A stretch of DNA of 64,000 nucleotides from Puffinus mauretanicus (GCA_023333565.1 JAJKFH010000385.1:1240001-1304000); one strand, 5' to 3'; positions 18,843-34,030 are shown, numbered from the stretch's first letter. The notes: generated by a model not told the origin, from the letters alone. Numbers and translations are program-made.

Positions 18843-20923
18843 AAACTATATTTAGCTATATTCCTTCCTAGGTCCTAGGACTGTAATAATCCATTTCTCA
18901 TAGCAAGCCAAAATCCTGACAGACAGGACAATTTCACATGTGTTGGACTTGCACGCTACAGCAATGCTGCAGGCAGATTCTTTTTCTTTGTTATTTTTAT
19001 AAACAGCTCTTATGTATACTTGATCTCGTCTTCTTTAAAACGACCACCAAGGAGACTTGCTGGCAACTTTTCCTGGAGATAGTGGGAGGAGTTAATTCTC
19101 TGACCTGCCTTCTGGCTGAGCATGTCATGTAAGGAGATTGAATGTTCGGGTGCAAAATTTGTTGTGCTTGATTCCAGCCAAAAGAAAGTTCAAATAAAAC
19201 CACCTAAAAGGAGCATCCATGTAGTTCTTACCACAGATATGACCCAGGAGTTTAATGTAAACCAGGTATGAGATTGGAATTGAATCACATTTTAAAAAAA
19301 AAAAAACTATCAATTTGAATCACTGTAGAGTTCTCTTTGGACACTTTTATCCATTAAAATCTCTCTCAAAGATAAAAGCTAAACAGATATAAGCCAGGTT
19401 TACGTTAATGTAAAAACATATGCACTGTGGAAGCCTTGTCTACACAAGAAAGTTTATCTGATATAACCAAAATCTTTGTGATTTTACTTATTGTAGTATA
19501 AGTGTTATTTTATTTGGTTTGTTTTGATTTATGTTGCTTAGGAAATTATGCCCATAATTTAAAATTGGAACTCCTGTTTACTAGCTTCAACAAAGAAGAA
19601 AGCTTCACTTGAATTGTGATAATAAATTGGTTTAATCAAACTGGTAGAGAAACATGACACTTATGTCGATCTATGCCAGATACGTTTTAGTTCAGTCTTG
19701 CATGATTTACCTTAAGATAAGCCAAGATGTGAATTTACAGCACTTCAGACAGTCCATAAGGTCTGCCCTGAGCAAATCCTTGCTCTGCAGTAAGTGTGAA
19801 GTAGCTTAGCCTGCAGCATCAGAGTCATTAGTTACATTGCATTTGCCACAGGGTAAGAGAGGAAACTTGGACAGATAATGTATGATGACTAAGGCAGTGT
19901 AAACTCACGCCCTAGGCTGCTCAAAGAAGCTTTTAAATGTATCTGTATCTTAAACTGGTCAGGACTGCCTTCTAGGTAAACCAGGGGCATGTGAACACAA
20001 AGACACTCAGGAGCGTTGCAGTGAATTACCAAGATTTCAAGCTGGTTATTTGAACTATGGGGAGCCTCCATTAAGAATGTGTTTTCAGAATAAAAGCAAC
20101 TCTGCTTTGATTTAGTACCCCCCTGGTTTTTAGATAGGACTTTAATACGGTTTACCTCTTGCACATTAAAAGTCTGACCAAGATGCGCTCACACGATCAC
20201 AAGCGTACTGTAAGAAGTTGCCCTCCTGCAAGCACTGGAAGAAGATACTGAGCACATACCATCTACTGCAAAGCAAATTAAACTGGGACAGTTGTAGGTG
20301 TGCCCCTGGACATGCACCAGCTCTGCCTCGCACAGGACTTTGCACAGGCCGGAACCAAAATACCTGCCTCACGCTGCCAGCATCCATTTTCCTCGGGTTG
20401 TTCTTAACTGAACAAGGAGCAGGCTATAGGCTGAACGACTGCATAAGCCCCTGTGAAGCAAATCCAGTGTCTGACAGATGCATAGGTTGCCTATATGATG
20501 TACCCAAGTGGTAAAACAGAACACGCTGTATGTGCAGCAAACCCATATTTGCCAGGAAGTACAGGAGTCGGGTGTGCAAGCGAGACGTCTGGTCCTGGCA
20601 GCAGTGCGGGGAGAAGAAGAGGTTTCATCACTAAAAGCAGCATAAGTAAGCTGTAAATATGCTATCTCACTGTATGGCACATCCCTTTGTGGTCAGATGA
20701 GCATTGCTCCAGCTGCTTTGCCCGGAGGCATTGGCACATCAGCCTGTTACCTCAGGGGAAAAAAAGAGTATGACCCTATAGCGCATTATGCTGGGTGCAA
20801 TTGCCACAATGCACGCTCTTGCCTCTTGGCCCACTGGCAGCAGGTTACTCCTCTTCTGCTGACAGACCAGCTGCTTTACACATACTGCAACATGAAAGCA
20901 TGCTCACAGGCAGCTGCCAGATC

Positions 20924-20980
20924 CATTAATTACAATTTTTATAATTATTAGTCTTTAATTCTAGTAATTAATTAATTGAT
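20924..20980. promoter_or_regulatory. TAAT-rich (homeodomain-type) motif cluster
   Basis: ATTAATTA, ATAATTATTA, TTTAATT and TAATTAATTAATT occur within 57 bp. Such clusters are common in conserved developmental enhancers, but AT-rich DNA can produce them by chance. No further proof is visible. Confidence 0.25.
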
Positions 20981-23900
20981 GGCCATTTGGCTCAACTCAG
21001 TTCCAGGACTAAAACACATGATGTAATCAGTTGGATAGCAGTGTTCCTCGCAAGTGTGACTAAAATACTTCCATGGAGAATGAATCACCCACATGCCCCA
21101 GGCAGAGCGTGCTCCCCAGGCAGCAGGAAAGATCTCACACGTCTACGTCTACCTGTTGGGTAGCGCGTGTTGTCCACAGCTGCCAGCTCGGCCCCTCTCC
21201 TACTTTGTCTCTGATCTGATTGCTCCTTATGTTCTTAATTAAATTAAAGGAGTGTGAGGTTCTGGCCAAGTTAATCATGGCTGGGAATCAACGTTCATAT
21301 TTCTCTTGCAGCTTTGAAGTCTGTCTAATCTATCCTGTTATCACTATAATATCTGAGACGTGATGAGGGCTTTGTAAGTACACAGATTAGACAGATTGCA
21401 AAGTTAATGGGGACATATGGGTGGTGTTTCTCAGCCATTATTCTTTCTGTAATTGTGGTGGAAAGAATCTGTCAGCAGAAATGCACTCTTCAGTAATACA
21501 TTGCTGCAGCATGTTGGTAAATGTTGGGGAGAGTGCTGGTCTGCGAGTGCGTGTTCTGCACACACCATCGATCACTCCATACCTTTCACTTGGTTTTTTT
21601 TTAAACACCTAACCAGGGGCGGAGTCATTTGGAAATATATCTGGCATTGACTTCAGCTTTCTGAGCACTGTATGCAGTTTTCTGATCAACCTGGTGTTGA
21701 AACAAAACAAAAAGCTTATTATATTTGTGGGTTTTTGCCTGTGACTTTTGGATGATACACTATGTGCTAATAAGCAAAGCCCCGGGAAACAGCATCATTG
21801 CATGGGACACCTGCATCCTTTTGTTTTCCAGCCACTTCCTCAAATGTAATCTGTTACATCTCTGTTTAAATCAGCACAGCCAGGCAGGTATAAAACGAAA
21901 GTCTTAACCACCCATAGCAATTACACATTATGTTTCATAAGATTAGGCAGGAAGCACTCCATAAATTCCAGTAGTTAACACTCATTTTAATTGAATTGCC
22001 CCTGAAGTTTGAATGGAGCTGGTATTCCTCTGCTCTGAACGGCTGCTTTTCCCGAAACACGGCTGCGTAACAACAAACAGATGTTTTCCAAAGCAAACAA
22101 GGCCACGTTTCTAGTGATTGTAAAGTGATGCCTCTGTTTTGTACATTTGTGAAGTACTTCTGCATCTAAAATAATTGGAAAAAACTTCCTTTTGGCTCAG
22201 CTACCTTGAATCCATTGGCATAAACAGAAGTTTGAAAAGATCTAGCAACTCTCTGGAGTTTAATGCATATTAAATAATTTGATCTTGATTTGTCCTCTTG
22301 TCCACAGGCAGGACAAGTCACCAGGATGCAGGGACACATGTTTGTCTAAGCAAAGCAGAAAAGCAGAAAATGGATCATTCCTTACATCCATTTAGGCTGC
22401 AAAACAGCACTATAGGAGAGTATCATAGCAGAGCTGCATTTACATGTTTGTATGAGGTAAACTACTAAAATAAATTGCCTGGGACAATATTGTGTTCTAG
22501 AAGACTAGCATCTAGACTGTCCTTACATGCCAGATACTTCAGATCAATTTAGAAATAGCTGAGGCATGCAAGATGCTCCCACTGTTATACCTGCAGCTAT
22601 AGGAGATTTTATGGTTTGCATCCTCACCTGCTTCAGCATCAGATCAGCCAGGTTAATGCAAACCTTGTTCATCAATGGTAACTTCAGATAAAATATTTGA
22701 ATAGCGGTATTCAGGTGAATAGCACTCTCAGTCCCTTCTATGACCCCAGTTGTGGAGGCAACAACAGCAGCCAACAGCCAGGGATATTTAGTTCTTTGAG
22801 AGTTACAGCTACATCAGGAATACACTGTCTGTCTTTGCCCTGATACATGTAGATTGTAATCCAGCTGGCATCGTCCTTCTCTGCTGCTGCCAAACCTCTG
22901 AAAGGAGGGGCTGCATATTTTAAAGCCTTGTCTGCACATGTCAGTTTATTTAGTATATGCTAAGTCGTTTATTTTAATCAATTAGATCAATGAAACTCCT
23001 GGGAGTTTACTCAGGCACACCTGTTTGGGTTTTTTCTTTTAAGCCTATGTTATTTGGAATCAAAGCCAAAAAAGCCATTCTTACGCCAAAGTAAGTCTAT
23101 CCAAGAGCCGAAGACGCTTCCCCCATGGATTGTCCTATATTATTATGTTCATACAAACAGTAAAATTCAGACAAGCCACAACTCATTACAAACAGGAACA
23201 TACAAACACTAAAATGCTAGAAGGAGCAGCCTTACATTACTTACAAGGAGCAGAATACTCTAGAAAAGTAGTTTCCAACCCACAATTCTGACAGCCCTCA
23301 AAAACTGGTTGTGGTCAGAGGAAATAAGTTAAAGGAGAGACCAGCAGGCAGAGCTGAGCTTGTAACTTCTGCAGTTTGGCTTGTAACTTCCACCCATGAG
23401 CTAACTACAGGTTGAAGAGCACTAGAGAGGTTTTTTCCATCTCTAATGGCTATAATCTTACTGTTGAATTTCTTCTTAAATTCACCCCTAATTATGCCTG
23501 AGTGTTTAGCAGATACATAAGAAACCCTCCATTTAAGAAACTCTGAAGCCCTGTGAAATGCATTCCCAATTTAACACAATTCTGGTAAGAATAGGACTCC
23601 TCAGAAGTTGTTTTCCACTTAAAGATCTGAAGATGTTTGACAACCCTGTAAATACAGATTCTGTGCATATAAATGCTCAATGAAATCAGATTTCCTCCAA
23701 AGGAATTCTAAGATTTTAGGAACATTTTATAAAGCTGGGTGAAATGTTTCAAAGGTGAGTCGACAAGCATCATCCATGCTGAATGATGGCCAGTTTGGAT
23801 TCAAATTCTATGGCACCATTACCATGTCCTAGAGTTTGAATAAAATTTCAACCACCATTTGACTGATCCTTAAATGCCGCAAATACAAAATGGATTCCAG

Positions 23901-26900
23901 ACAGACCTTGATTGTGTCCCTGCTGAGACACCCACTTTGAAATACAACCTCTTCTTTCAACCAGCTGTCATGTAATTGTTGTCTATATATTTCCACCAAC
24001 CATATACCTTATAATGGTTCACCTGAGCTTTTCCTTTGGATTTTAGGTCCTCAGTTTGCTCAAGACATTGTCTTCTGAAATGTCTTGAAATCTCATCAAA
24101 ATGAGAAATAGCATGTCTACAGCTTCCCCCTCTTCTGCTCTCACATAAAAGTAGGCTGTTGAATAGTTTGACAGAATTTGTTCTCAGTAAAGACACATTA
24201 GCTAATTTTATTACTTACTATTTTCTATCTTCCTTGCTTTTCTCCTACCTTCCTTTTTATGAGGTTATTTCTTTGCCAGTCTCCATTCCACTGGAGCCTC
24301 CCATGTCCCAGCGAGTCCCTAGTGGTCCACAGAAAGTTTCGGGTTAGCACAGTGAACGCTCAAGGCTATGCTAACTTGCATACACAGCTTTTTCAGCACA
24401 GTCTTTCCTTTTGGGCCAGACTGTAGACATTGGGCAGGAGGCAACAGAAGGCACATGAGCTGGGGTACCTCCATTCCTATGAACTGTGCCCTCTGCTCCT
24501 TCCCCTCAGCTTTGACTAGTTCCCGAGCAATAGCAAATAGCCACCCTCCAAATTCAGGCAAATGCAAGCACCACAACCATGTCCAAAAAGATGGAGGTGA
24601 ATGATTTTGAGGCATTCTCCATATGTTGTCACACACCCCAACCAATCTTAACCTTTCCCTCTACATTTACTGTGGCAATTGAATCTTTAATTTCACCTCT
24701 TCTTCCTGACAAGACTATTTTATTTCACCTGTTTGAGCTACCAGAGCTGAAAGCAGGTAGTTGCTACAGAATGGTTTGGGATGATTCAGAGCACTTTACA
24801 TCCTCTGTCTAAATGTTTTGTGCAGCAACGAGAAACTGAGTCTGTGCTGTTGTTAAACCTTGAATCAGTTCTAGCGGTAAGCTAGAAGAGAAGATGATTC
24901 CCTTCATTTTCTTTCCTAGACCAACATGGGACTCAATGAATTCAAGATGTGTATATTCCATGTCAGCAGGGACACTAGGATAATGGGAATTACCTAATTG
25001 ACACATACCACCACCACCCACACACTTCATAAAATCCAGTCTCAAATTGTCTAGTATTACATTCAGCAGTAGGCTTTTCCCAGTGTAACTACATGCAAAA
25101 CTACTACAAGTTTCTGGCCCAGTGTTACATAGGTATGGGTCTAGTCTTGTGAGGTACTAAGCCCATACACCGACTAGCAGAGGAGGCACCAAACTCATCT
25201 ACAGGTCTAAATTCAATTTGTATTTTGCCTGAGGAAAGACTAATTATTATTATTTTTTATATTACTTGTTTTAATAAAGACTCTTTGAAATGCTAATTAT
25301 TCTTCTGCTGCAACTTTTCTTGTTGGTATATGCAGAATGTACTGCTTCGTGATTTTTCTATCTTATCTATTTACTATTTTCTAGTGAGTGGCTTACTATG
25401 AGCAATTCATTCCTTCGTTTGCTCTTTTACCTTCCTGTACCAACATTGGAGCTCAGGGTGGAAACTTCCACTTCTCTGCTGGAAGAGATCAGACAGTTGA
25501 CAGAATTTTGCCAAGGTACGCAGAATTTCTACAGGGGCTTTTTCTGCCTACTTGGCTATTTGTAGCCTACTTGGTCCTCTTATACTTTCAGTCAAGATAC
25601 GATTGGTACTTGCAGAAAGGGTGTGTTTTTTTAGATTTGGTGCTCAGACCAGATTTCACAAAACCCCACAAATTCTGTTAGCTGAGCTGCACGCCAGAGT
25701 GCAACATATTTCAGGAACTGTCTTTTATGCACTTCATTAAGTGTAAAAGTAACAAGCATCTCAGTGTTCTCCATAATGAAAGGATTCTTTGAGAGTTAAA
25801 TACTCCTCTAGTTGTTTTTAATCAAGCTTAATACGTGTGAAATTTGTGGGAATGACAGTCCCATAGACTAACAGCAACAACAGGTACAGCCAGAAATCCT
25901 GACTTGCATAACATATCCATAACATGCCATCAGTTTTCTTTACTTTTGACCTACTCAGAAGACCTTGATGATCAGTTTTGCTCTCATGGCCATTCGATTG
26001 GAGTTCTCCCTGCTGTCTTTCAGCAAGGATATCCACAGGTGGCTTTTTGACATAGGAACTTAGGGAGAAGGTGTAACATACCACATGGTTTCCTTATGCA
26101 ATTTAACTCACTTGGTACCCTGTCTACACTTTCACAGCTGGCAAAATGGGCAAGACCATTTCATAGTCGGACAGTGCCATGTTAGCCATCTGCAATTATT
26201 TTTGGGGGGCTAAATTGTCAGTTAGATAATCAGATTTCAGTAAAAAACTCCCGGCTGTGGATATCTTTTTGGAAGCAAAGACAGGGAACAAGGGCGACAG
26301 GTTTATATATTTGTTTCAACTTCACTTTAAACAATAGCCTTGAGGTGTTATTTGCCCTGTTCATTTCAAAGGGTTGTTAACTAGATTCCCAGTGCTGATA
26401 AATGTCATCACGTTGTGTCCTTTTTACAGTATGTTCCAGATCAAATCCCTGGACTGCTGTACATGTACCCTTCTTGTGTCGCCTGCTTACAGAGCAATTA
26501 CATCCTGGACATATTTTAGCCACAGTAGAGCGAGGCAAACTCATCTTAAGCTGCCTATCCCAGGTGAACTTGCTTCAACTTGACTTGTGAGCACCCAAAG
26601 AGCACGGCAAAGGCGAGGAAAGGAAGAGATGAGGAGTCAGTCCTAGGAAACTCCAGCAAAGAGGAATACAAGCAGGAGTGTCAGCAGTCTTTTCCAGTGA
26701 CACGACCCAGGCAGAGTGTTCACCTCTCAACGGGCTGCACTCAGCTGTGCAGCAGAATCAGTATTATACACTAAAGCAAGTTGTATTTACAGCCCATTCA
26801 GTGTTACAGCTGCTCTTGTAAATCTGGCTGCAGACATAATGGGCTGACAAATGTATTCCAAAGACCATACAACAACATAGCTTGAAATTAATCATGATTG

Positions 26901-27170
26901 CCATGTAAATCAAATGCAAAATCCATTTTAATGCTCTGAACTGTATTTCCCCCTTTTTTTAATCCTTTCCCATTCCATCTGTACTTTGGTCTCTCTTCCT
27001 GCCTTGCCAGAGCAGTCTCCCAGACACAGGGCCATCTTCTTTGTTTATTCACTCAGTAGCAGTGAAACATTTTCAGACCACTCCTTCCTTGGTGATAGAC
27101 AGTTTAAAATGAGGGAACTCGGGGGTAGAAATTGTTGGTTAGTTTAAAAATACATAAGTACATATATGCA

Positions 27171-27190
27171 GAGAGGGAGAGAGAGAGAGA
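27171..27190. repeat. (GA)n microsatellite
   Basis: Twenty-base GA tract with one interruption. Confidence 0.85.
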
Positions 27191-29292
27191 TTGGTATAGA
27201 ATTTGTATATATGTTTTAATGTAAGAGGAAAAATAGGTATCACTTTTCCAGCCGTAAATCAATAATGGTCTGAACATCAACAGCTTTTAAAACTTGAAAT
27301 GAACTAAACTCTGCAACTTTCAGTTTTTCTGGTCATGCCCTATCTCATCCATCCCAGTGATCTCCGCTCTCTCCCGTCACTCTGTTCTCCCCCTTGACAG
27401 CTCCAGACCTGTCCACTCTCTCTCTCACCACACAGATGCTTTAGTAAAGCTCATTTGTTTTCACACACCTGGTAAACTTTTGCTTAGATTTTAAAAACAA
27501 AAGAAAAAAAAAGTTCAGTAAGCTATTTTCACTCCCAAATTCTCTAAATGCAAGGAGTGGGAAAGACATGTGTTCTTAGTAAAACCACACAGTCCTGAGG
27601 GACAAGGCCTGGACCCCTGGCATAGCCTTTAGCTCTCAGTAAGATGGATCTGCTCTTTCTTATCTACTCCACTGTAAAAGAGAAGTTGAAGTGAATTGCC
27701 CTGTATCAGTGCAAAAGCAATATGAAGCAGCAATGCCCCACTGTATTCTTCCCCTCTGATTTCCAACCCGTTTGAGCAAAATCTAACCATCAAGCCTCAC
27801 TGAGTCGGAGCCCTTCTTTTTTGTTCCTCAGCTCCAGCTTGAATGATCCCAGATTTTCCCCAGATCTTCAAACACATCCCCTGCCACTCCCTAGCCTGTA
27901 CAGAAAAAGGAAAGCTGGCAACTTCAAGAGCACCGGCCACTCCTCCCTGCTCAGAGGCCACTGCACATCTCCGCTTTGATGTGGCTGACCTCCTCTGAAC
28001 TGGAGAAGACTGTTGCTTCTCAACTCAGATTTCCCCCTGAGGCAATGAATTATCCTGACAACCGACTACTGACAACCGACACCTCCCCAAAGGGCTCCAT
28101 CCTACTGTGGGAACCGACACTTCAATGGGAAGCTTCGATGTATATCCCAGGCTGGAAGTGGGGCACTTGATGCTTGATGAATGTTTCCATTTTGCTGAGA
28201 GACAACCACAGACTGGAGGGTTTGAGCTGGAATCTGGAAGTTTGAAAGTGTTTTGATGTGAGGGCTCAGCCAGTCTCGTGACAAAACAGAAGCCAATTGT
28301 GAAACCTGGAAACATTCCCAAATTTCCCCCATTTCTAAGTGGACATTGAGATCAGTTTGATGTGTAACTTCAACATCCAGTCTCCATGTATTATTCGTTT
28401 GTGCCTGCCTTTACTTTCTCTTTTGTGCCATCCTTCCCATGCTCATCTCGTCCACTTTCCACTTTAAGGAAATAAGAGTTTACAAAATTATTATTCTCTT
28501 TACCAGGTTCAGTCAGCAAAAATTTTGCAAAAATGAAAAGTGTTGAAAACAAACAATGGTCTTAGTTACTTCTAAATTAACTATTTTTAAAAAATATTTT
28601 TGTCCTGGGCAATAAAAAATCAAACTGCATAAGGAAAATCTGAAATGTTAAATTAGTTTTAAAGTTTTAGATGCTAAATCCACTCACATCCTGTCCCAGC
28701 TGCAAACTTGCATGTGTGCAACATGTAACATGTTCAAAAGACCATTCACAATTTGTGATTTAGGGCTGGTCCATTCCATGGACTAGGGTTTTAGGTTAAG
28801 CGTATTTTTTTTGCTCTGTTATATTTTACTAGGAAACATGCAACTGAAAAAACCCACCTGGATTATTAAGTTTAGCCCATAATCGTAAGTAAGTCTATAT
28901 AGTGCAGGTGGCTTGACAGATCAATCAATCCACCACAGCCATAAAATACTCCCCCTGGAAAGAAAAGGACAATTAAAAGGCATCACTAGTATGCTGGGTT
29001 AGTTTGGTTAAAAGCACAAGGTGTTCCTTAGACATTGAGCACCAATACCTAAAACCAAAATGTCTCCCTATTTGCCACCATGGCCTGGGACATAGCTCCT
29101 TCTAACCCCAGATTTAGTGGTGAGCCCAACCTTGAGCATGTGAAGTAGACCAAAACATCTGAGAGTAGAAATATTTTTGGAGTTCCATTAGGAACAACCT
29201 ATCTATCAGGTGTAGTGGGACTAATTCACCAACTTCAGACGTTTTTTCATCAATGAATGCAAAGAAGCATTAAATAGGACACGTCAGAAGCT

Positions 29293-29356
29293 AGATCCTC
29301 AGTTTGTATAAATCAGCCGTGTTCAGCAGATTTATGCTGATTTACACCAATTGAAC
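29293..29356. mobile_element. Ancient palindromic MITE-like remnant
   Basis: TAAATCAGC at 29309-29317 and GCTGATTTA at 29336-29344 are exact reverse complements. The flanks (agatcctcagtttgta / acaccaattgaac) continue the inverted repeat with mismatches. The arms match my memory of an amniote palindromic DNA element reading 'ctcagctggtgtaaatcagc'. The centre is shortened. Confidence 0.45.
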
Positions 29357-30783
29357 ACATACTGAGTTTTGGATTGCATTCTACACAATATTCACACAAA
29401 TTTGGAAAACATACTATGTTTTTAACAATACTTTTTCCCAGCAAACCAAAATGAGCTTGAGCTCTGCTTTTAAAAAAAAATACAAATTCTTCTGCATATC
29501 TCAACTTTGAGAGTGTCCCCTTCTTCAGTGTCACTGATGGGCAGCAAGTGATTGCAGCTGATGGTATCTGCTAGCCAGAGGATACGAATGTGCTAATCTT
29601 ACTTCTAATATAAACAACAGTTGGGGCAACTTTTTGCAATGTAAATGGTTTGTTGGGTGCATTTTATGACACAGCTTGTGCCTTCACAAGCACTGGTCAT
29701 TGTTTGCTTTTCTTTAAAATGAAGTCAAAGTATTTCACAGCCTTGTTTGGCACCAAAATAAATTAGGTCCCTTTGTGTACGGTCTAGGTGCAAGTGTGCA
29801 CGTAGGCATGTGTGGTCAGTTTTTAAAGGGGATGCAGTTTTCAAGGATTCAGAAGAATCAACTGCATGTAAGGACTTACAGGGTTTTCTTAACACTGAAG
29901 AGAATTAAATACAAAGAAAAACTATGTAGGGCTTATTTTTTTGCTCTTCAGTTTTTGAGACATGCACTAACATTGTATTTTCAGGCTTTTGTTTGTGCCA
30001 AGGAAAAATGGACATTTACCCTGGTTGGTTACTGTTAGCTTGAAAACTGAACTTTTTTTGTTCAGATGAATTTGAGACTATTGAGCTTCCCAAAACAACC
30101 CCAAAACCTTCAAGTCAGAAAGATTGGATTTGAGTCTTTTTCTTTGTTTGTTTATCCATAATTTTAAAGACATTAAAAAACTGCCATTAACTGAAGTGAA
30201 CTTCACATTTCCAGTCACTGAGCTCACTTGGAGATGAAAGGCTCCTCCTGGCCGTTACTCAGCACTTTCCCTTCGCGATGCCCTGTCCCACCACAGAGGT
30301 TATTAACTTTTTACAAGCGCTGCTCACATCCTCCCTTTGATGGATGGTGCTAAGCTTGTATTTAGATTACAGGATTTCCCAGCAAGGCTTTTTTGTTATT
30401 GAGGGGGAGGGAATTTTAATACAAGATGGTTTTTCATATCAACCACTCGATTTTCCCCATAAATATTTGTGTAGGGAATCTGCTTCAGGGAGTTTTGCAC
30501 CATACCACCCCGAGGCCTTAATGCAAGGTCATGGGTGCCCCAAATACAGGGTGCAGCAGTAGGTTTTGGACTAGTCCTCCCCTGCTTTTCATGTCTGACT
30601 GCGAGGTGCAGGGGGGCTTTCCTCCACGGCTTTCAGCTCTGCTCTCTTGCAGCTCCTGCCAGGAGGTGGGAAACCTGGGGTGACCTGCGGGAAGACTATG
30701 GGAGAGCAGAGAGGAAGGGGGCAGAGAGAGGGGAAAGAAAGCACCCTTTTGCCTCTCTGAAACCCTCATCCTCTTTCAAAGTG

Positions 30784-30798
30784 AAAAAAAAAAAAAAA
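30784..30798. repeat. Poly(A) run (15 A)
   Basis: Homopolymer tract in a purine-rich neighbourhood (about 30690-30835). No retrogene is seen next to it. Confidence 0.85.
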
Positions 30799-33700
30799 GG
30801 AAGGTGGAGAGGGAGGTCGGAGGGGAAGAAGTTTCCTTGCCACCTCATTACTCTCTGCTCACCGTAAACTCCCAGTTGCGGCCAGTCTGGCTCCCGCCCT
30901 TCTCTCCCCTCTGGCTTCTGCACCTAAATTTCTCACAACCTTCTTCCCAGCTGGAAATGTAAATCAAGACACATTCAGGATTAAAAAAAAAATCTGAGTA
31001 AGAATGCCCCATTCTCATTTACGGATTATGTAGGAGCAAACCATGTTAGTCTTCACCGTCTCTAACTTCTGTGATTTCTAGCTGAATTTTCATGACTCAT
31101 GGATCCACTTTTCTGGCTAAAGAACTTACTGGCTTAATTTTTTTTCCTCAGTGGAAAAAAGCTGACACCAGATGTTTCTTTAGACCCTTCCCTGTCCTGA
31201 GTGAGTAAACACCAGAAACAAACAGGCTGTTCTGTCATCTTGCTCCACTCCAGAATACCAATAGTTTTATCACTTAGTTAAGAAAAAAAATGCATTTAAA
31301 CTGCTACCAACTGCATTTCCAGCTAAAGATATATAAGTCCTCACTCTTAAAATTAAATAAAAGTGTTTACACATGAATACTATGACTGTTTATGAGCCCT
31401 GTGGTATGATGCACGGATACAATAAAGCTCTTGTGCCGCGGGAGCCCTCGGCTCTGACGAGCGTGTCTCCTGGCCCAGGAAAGCAACGGCCCTTTCTAAC
31501 AGCCGCCCGTCAGTATTTTTAAACCTCCTCTCCTAAAATAACATGTCAATGTTTGCCTATCTGAACTCACAGGAAGGCTGAATGAAAGTTTGTGGGCACA
31601 CCACTGTAAATGGATTTTGTCACGGTTTTTGTGATGTCATGAGACTATTTATCGTGCTGTGCTGAGAAAGCGAGTGAGAATTGCACTTCTCCCTGCAGCC
31701 CCCTCGCCTCTGAAGGGATTTTTGAACTCTTTAACACCTCTGAAAGTGGTAGGGTGAAATTGTGGACAGCAGACTACCCTCCTGAGGTGAAGGTGAGCAT
31801 GTTGGATCCGTTCCGCCAGACAGTGTTCAAGCTTGCTGTGTTGCTTGCAAATATATCCTGAAGTGAACCATAAAAAAAACACCGCACAGACAATTTTAAT
31901 TCCTTCCCCGTCAGTAATGCCACTACCTTTGTTTAGCAGCTGAGTGTGACACTGTGGCACTAGCTGATATTTTATCTTGTGCTGCTGGTAAAAATCTACT
32001 TATTTTGTGTCAAGACATTTGAGAGAGAGGGAAGAGTAAACAACCCCTCAGGTCCCAAGATGTTTTTGTACTGAGGCCTCTACGTCTGCAAGTTACGGGT
32101 CTTTCAAACTTTTTTCAATTACGCACACATAAAATATTAGATCACTGCATGGTTAGTTAATATTATTGTAATATTACCTTTCATGTAGAAAAATGTTGGT
32201 TCCTTCCATCTCGGTCTTTGCTTAACAAGTAATTCAGAGAACAAACCTTGGGTGTAGGAGTTTTCTCACCTTACCATAATTGTTTAAAATTAGGTCTCCC
32301 TCTAGCTCCTTCTGTAGTCAGAAGACAGAGTTATGTACCTTCTGGGAGCTACTCATCCATTCAAAAATAGATGCCTAGTTTTACATCGACACTGAGGCAC
32401 AGGTAGACTCCTTTCCAGTAGGATCCTGGGGTGCCCCAGGGCAAGACCTAATCGTGTAAGTGAGTGTTTTTCATTAGGCCGTAAAACACGTTTATGCATA
32501 TGTGCATTTTGCAGCACGAAGTGCACTTAGTCGTTTGCATCACAATTTCCAGAGCGGTGTCTTCACCGCGCAACCCCAGGGGTTTCGGTTGCAGCACTGG
32601 GGTGGGTGGCATGTGTTTGTAGATGATGGGGAGGGATTTCAGGGTGCAAAGCCCTCTGATATAGGTCTGGGGGACATATGGGAGGGAGGATGGTGCTGTC
32701 TCATACTGTCAGTGGGAAGCAGCCCCTGGAACAAAACCTCCTAGAACTGTAGCTGGGTTATATCTCAAGGGAAACTAGTTGCTTCATGCTGGGAGAGATC
32801 CTGAGTGAGAACTAATGCACAAGCACTGCAGGTGATGGGGGGAGGGAAGCTGGGACAAGGGAGGGAGCAAGGGAACTAAAATAACTGGGAACTGCTGTTT
32901 CAGTAGTGTCAAGATCTTTAACTTAATCTTAAATCTGACTCCTCCTTTGGTCCCCAGCAGCCTGTGCAATGCAGTCCAGCCTATGGAAACCATGTACCTG
33001 AGTGTGTCTCCTAGCTAGTGTGTGCTTAAATAACTTGCAGAACTAAGGGGCAGGCGTGGGGAGAAGGACACCTTCTTGGACAATGATATTTGTGAAACAT
33101 TAAGATAGAACATGATAGTCTTTGGGGCTGCAGCAGGGCTGGGTTTTTGTGGCGGGGTGTCAAAAGCTGTTCCTGGTATTGTTTTGGTTTCCTTGTGAGC
33201 TTGCAGAGTCGCCCCACTTCCTTCAGTACTGCAAGCCATCCAGATGGATTGGAGTGATAAGTGGTGAGAAATTGCTTTGCAATTTAGCCACATATGGAAA
33301 ACATGCTTTGGCAAATGCATTAATTTGTCTTCTTAAAGGTGAATGTAGAGATTTTCTAGTCTGAGGCATATTTCTGAGTCTTTAGTTCAATTTCCCAGTA
33401 TAGATCTATGTCTTGATTCCATCAGAGTTAAATTTAAGAATATATTTGTTTTGCAGCCAAAAAAATAGGCTTTATCCCTGCTTGTTTCACATTTCTGCAC
33501 CATCAATTCCCAGCAGATGTGGTAAGAAGGTGACTTTTTTGTTGTCCTCTTCCAGTCAGGACTTTATAACAATGGCAGACTGAGAAGTGAAGACTAATTG
33601 CTGTCCACTTAGACAGGACGAGCCACATCTATGTGCCAACATACGCATCCAGACCACCTTACTGCAGCCAGCTGGCACTGAATCACCTATTGCTCTTACT

Positions 33701-34030
33701 TTACTGCTGAAGGAACCAGGGTCTGACAGACCGGAAATCTCCATAGTCTGAAACGATTTTTTAACTTTTGAAGGCTGACAGCATTTAAGTGGATGATCTG
33801 GATATGGCTTACTGCTCTGATTCTATAGTTAATCTCTACATAGAGAGCCATTAAACACTAGTTTAACTTTGGATAGAGATGCAAATTCTTCAAACATTAG
33901 TTTCCTAAAATGAGTGTTTAGAAAGAGCATATTATTATAATCTGATGTCACAAAAGTGCAATAGGTGGCAGACTAGTTCATAGGCAAAATGAATATGAGG
34001 AGAGACTTTTGTGCTACCGATGGAGTCACC

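Noticed and set aside
24060..24088. 10-bp perfect inverted repeat with a 9-nt loop
   Set aside because: Stem too short for a miRNA precursor and expected by chance in a window of this size.
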